Shown piece after piece: positions 16,287 through 18,796 of a stretch of 18,796 bases of DNA. Source of the stretch: JAAXQD01 sp032126435 (lineage in GTDB: Bacteria > Desulfobacterota > Desulfobacteria > Desulfobacterales > UBA11574); contig JAQBBE010000257.1 in the NCBI GenBank assembly GCA_032126435.1, positions 1 to 18,796 on the forward strand, in the 5' to 3' direction. Within the stretch, counting starts at the first letter, position 1. Each line of letters begins with the position of its first letter. The translations under genes and the position numbers were made by a program. Below the pieces are notes generated by a model. That model ran no database searches and was not told the origin of the DNA. It worked only from the letters and a program-made list of their open reading frames with translations.

Positions 16287-16485
16287 GCTTCAGGTACAAT
16301 TAAATTTTTGCTGAAAGAACTCGTGAATAAGGGCTCGTAATGAAAGAACCTGCCCGGGCTATTAATAAAGGTCTCTGTTTTAACAGGGGGTTTCATCCAT
16401 AAAGTTATACCTCCTATGGTTCTTTCAAAACGATCCCTAATCCACTCAGACAGCTTCCAGCCAAAAATTTAATCATACCTGAAGC
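16287..16485. repeat. Long imperfect inverted repeat / predicted giant hairpin
   Basis: Left arm 16287-16350 and right arm 16418-16485 are reverse complements over their whole length (64 and 68 bases; roughly 50 pairs by hand alignment with a few small gaps). Outer parts 16287-16310 and 16462-16485 match at 22 of 24 positions. Inner parts 16341-16350 and 16418-16427 (TGAAAGAACC / GGTTCTTTCA) match perfectly. Shorter matches outside, TTAGC and TGAAA, extend it towards 16265-16517. The 67-base loop holds GCCCGGGC (16352-16359) and a small hairpin (16375-16386). It starts about 12-35 bases after the predicted sigma-54 start site and encodes no convincing protein. It may be a structured leader, a small RNA or a decayed palindromic element. 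Confidence 0.8.
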
Positions 16486-16507
16486 TCCTTTGAACTCGAT
16501 TTGTTTC

Positions 16508-16531
16508 AGCCTGCTAACCACAAGGCTTTTT
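16508..16531 (+). terminator. Weak terminator-like hairpin with T-run after the inverted repeat
   Basis: AGCC (16508-16511) can pair with GGCT (16524-16527) over a 12-base loop, followed directly by TTTTT ending at 16531. The four-pair stem is weak. It matters only because it would end a sigma-54 transcript after about 280 bases, 54 bases before the glnD ATG. Confidence 0.25.
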
Positions 16532-16585
16532 AACCATATTCAGGTGAGAAACTTGAGTATATAAATTGAAATCGTTTGGGTTGAA

Positions 16586-18796
16586 ATGATACTTTCAAAT
16601 TCAAAAAAAATAGAAAGGCTTGAGCCGGCTGCAGAGCGGTTAAGGGAAAATACCGACCATCTGATTTCCGATTTTATAAAAAGAAAATCGCCGGACTTTA
16701 TAAAGCGACATGCACAAGTTCTGGACGACTATTTTTTTGAAAGTTTTGAAAGCTCTCGGGTGGGACCCAAAATGGGGATGGAAAAGAATCCCTATGCGAT
16801 CATTGCGCTTGGAGGTTATGGACGAAAAGAGCAGTTCATTCATTCGGATGTGGATCTTTTGTTTCTTTTTGAGAAGTATGTTCCCGACAAGGCCGAGTAT
16901 CTTATCCAGGAAATTGTCTACCCGTTGTGGGACATCGGTTTTGAAGTGGGTCATGCCACACGATCTCTTAAAGAATGTGTCAAATTAGCTATTGATGACA
17001 TCGAGGTTTTGACGTCCCTTCTGGACGCCCGTTTCGTATGCGGCATGTCGTTGTTGTATTCGTCTTTGATGGAGCATCTTCGCAAACGGTTTAAAAAGAA
17101 GCATTCGACTAAAGTTATAAAGAAATTGGTCGACATCAGCCAACGCAGGCATGAATGTTTCGGAGATTCGTCGTATCTGCTCGAACCCAATCTCAAGGAA
17201 GGCCAGGGTGGATTAAGAGACTATCACACCATGCTCTGGATCGCCAGGCTGAAATCGAATCTCACACAATTCAGAGACCTCGAGTATTATGGTTTTTTGT
17301 CCCATGATGAATTTGAGGCCATGAGGCAGGCGCTTGAGTTCATAGGTAATGTGAGAAACTGTCTGCATCATTTGTCCGGCAGGAAATGTGATCAGCTCTA
17401 TTTTGAATACCAGATCAAAATGGCTGATGCCCTGAAGTTTGGCAAAAAAAACGGACAGCAGCCGGTGGAACGCTTTTTGAGCAAGCTTCATGGCCAAATG
17501 GAATATTTAAAGCAGCAGCACCTGATGTTTCTATACGAGCTGGGGTTGATTAAGGATGTTAAACGCTCGAGAAAGGCCCTAAAACACACCCTCATTAAGG
17601 GGCTCGAAATTACGGAAAATGGGATGATCAACTTTGTTTCATCCGAAGACATTCTGCGCGATCCGAACCTTTTGATGAAAATATTTGAAGAAAGCGCGAC
17701 TCTGAATATTCCATTAAGTGCAGAGGCTAAAAGGCTGGTCAGGGAATTTTCCTTTCTTGTTGACGAAAATTTTTCTTCTTCGATGTTAAATCTTGAATCA
17801 TTTGAACGGATTTTAGCGAAACCGTCATCGACATTTAATGTGCTAAACGAAATGCTAAATACCGCTTTTTTAATCCGATTTATTCCTGAATTTAAAGAAA
17901 TATGCGATAGAATTCAATATGATGAGTACCACCTTTATCCGGTTGATCGACATTTGCTGAGGACCGTTCAGAATATAAAAAGATTCGGCACATCCGAAGG
18001 AATTTCAGAATATCCCTTATGCAGTGATATTTTTAAAAGGCTTAAAAAACGTAACCTTTTGTTGTGGGCGGCGCTGTTGCACGACATCGGTAAAGGTGAA
18101 ACCGGTGTGAGTCATTCCATCAGCGGTGCCGAGATTGCAGCGTCGATACTGCTTAAGAAAGGCTACCCCACCGAGGATATTGAAACGGTCTCTTTTTTGA
18201 TAAAAGAGCATCTATTATTGATTAAGACCGCCACTCGAAGAGATCTCAATGATGAAGAGACAGCCATCTTTTGTGCAAGAAAGATAAAAGATATCGATTG
18301 TCTAAAAATGCTTTATTTGTTGACTGTGGCCGATTCCATGGCCACCGGTCCAAAAGCCTGGAGTGACTGGACCGCTACGCTGTTAAGAGATCTTTTCTTT
18401 AAAGTTTCAAATGTCCTTGAAAAGGGGGAACTTGCATCCAGAGAGGCTGTTGAAGCTGTTGAGAAGAAAAAAACCGAAGTCCTCGGGTCCGCAATAAAGC
18501 ACTATGCCAAAAATGATTTGGAGACACTTTTTAATTTCATGTCTCCACGATACCTTCTTTATACGTCATCTGGCGGTATCATGGAACATATCGAACTGTA
18601 CAAAAATATGGGAACAGCGGACTTTATCTGGAAAGTTACAAAAACTCCGGATTCCAATACCCGAACGGTCACCATTTGCGCACAGGATCGTCCCGGTCTT
18701 TTTTCAAAAATTGCGGGGACATTTACGCTGAACGGGCTGGATATCCTCGATGCGCAGATCTTCACATGGCGGAATAATATTGCCCTTGATATTTTT
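16586..18796 (+). CDS. glnD: PII uridylyltransferase / uridylyl-removing enzyme, C-terminus cut by window edge
   Basis: Senses glutamine and adds UMP to, or removes it from, PII proteins, which in turn steer GlnE and nitrogen-gene transcription. 737 codons are present with no stop. The nucleotidyltransferase motif GGYGRKEQFIHSDVDLLF starts at residue 76, with D88 and D90 as the likely metal ligands. The family signature LKEGQGGLRDYHT follows. An HD hydrolase domain has the metal-binding H499-D500 in ALLHDIGKG. An ACT domain starts at about 694 (CAQDRPGLFSKIAG) and is cut by the window end. The family is usually about 850-900 residues with two ACT domains, so roughly 130-150 residues lie outside. 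ATG 16586 is the first good start after an in-frame stop at 16562. No strong ribosome site is visible. A sigma-54 promoter and a long hairpin lie upstream. Confidence 0.95.
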   Translation, partial: MILSNSKKIERLEPAAERLRENTDHLISDFIKRKSPDFIKRHAQVLDDYFFESFESSRVGPKMGMEKNPYAIIALGGYGRKEQFIHSDVDLLFLFEKYVPDKAEYLIQEIVYPLWDIGFEVGHATRSLKECVKLAIDDIEVLTSLLDARFVCGMSLLYSSLMEHLRKRFKKKHSTKVIKKLVDISQRRHECFGDSSYLLEPNLKEGQGGLRDYHTMLWIARLKSNLTQFRDLEYYGFLSHDEFEAMRQALEFIGNVRNCLHHLSGRKCDQLYFEYQIKMADALKFGKKNGQQPVERFLSKLHGQMEYLKQQHLMFLYELGLIKDVKRSRKALKHTLIKGLEITENGMINFVSSEDILRDPNLLMKIFEESATLNIPLSAEAKRLVREFSFLVDENFSSSMLNLESFERILAKPSSTFNVLNEMLNTAFLIRFIPEFKEICDRIQYDEYHLYPVDRHLLRTVQNIKRFGTSEGISEYPLCSDIFKRLKKRNLLLWAALLHDIGKGETGVSHSISGAEIAASILLKKGYPTEDIETVSFLIKEHLLLIKTATRRDLNDEETAIFCARKIKDIDCLKMLYLLTVADSMATGPKAWSDWTATLLRDLFFKVSNVLEKGELASREAVEAVEKKKTEVLGSAIKHYAKNDLETLFNFMSPRYLLYTSSGGIMEHIELYKNMGTADFIWKVTKTPDSNTRTVTICAQDRPGLFSKIAGTFTLNGLDILDAQIFTWRNNIALDIF

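Noticed and set aside
16287..16485. CRISPR array or insertion sequence as the explanation of the repeat between glnE and glnD
   Set aside because: There are only two inverted arms, no regularly spaced direct repeats, no transposase frame and no obvious target-site duplication.

Overview
The window looks like chromosomal housekeeping sequence from an anaerobic Gram-negative bacterium, most likely a sulfate-reducer-type deltaproteobacterium (Desulfobacterota). This is an inference from three things: a single-chain NifJ-type 2-oxoacid:ferredoxin oxidoreductase, a DjlA-type co-chaperone, and a GlnE/GlnD pair with a sigma-54 promoter. No rRNA, tRNA, CRISPR array, insertion sequence or phage gene was seen.

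Layout. (1) Bases 1-3743, minus strand: a run transcribed right to left, with a 104-residue helical protein of unknown function, gltX (glutamyl-tRNA synthetase), glnS (glutaminyl-tRNA synthetase) and, cut by the left edge, the first 15 codons of an FmdB-type zinc-ribbon protein. (2) 3983-4330, minus: a small YkgJ-type cysteine-cluster protein. (3) 4492-7065, plus: a two-gene unit of a WbqC-family protein and a radical SAM protein resembling the RiPP-maturation / B12-type C-methyltransferase group, with unusual cysteine spacing and no recognisable precursor peptide nearby. (4) 7300-8892, plus: two consecutive J-domain proteins, djlA and a zinc-finger protein with a C-terminal J domain. (5) 8911-12786, minus: a large 2-oxoacid:ferredoxin oxidoreductase. 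(6) 13210-16101, plus: glnE (glutamine synthetase adenylyltransferase). (7) 16586-end, plus: glnD (PII uridylyltransferase), cut by the right edge inside its first ACT domain.

How the genes fit together. Four genes handle glutamate and glutamine: GltX and GlnS charge their tRNAs, while GlnD senses glutamine through PII and GlnE adjusts glutamine synthetase. GlnD and GlnE are two steps of one signalling cascade. The 484-bp gap between glnE and glnD holds a sigma-54 promoter that matches the -24/-12 consensus at every fixed position. Just downstream is a long imperfect inverted repeat of about 200-250 bp. Transcription from that promoter would give glnD a long, strongly folded leader or a separate structured RNA. 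This gap is the most unusual part of the window.

The second point of interest is the WbqC-radical SAM pair. The remaining genes look intact and ordinary.
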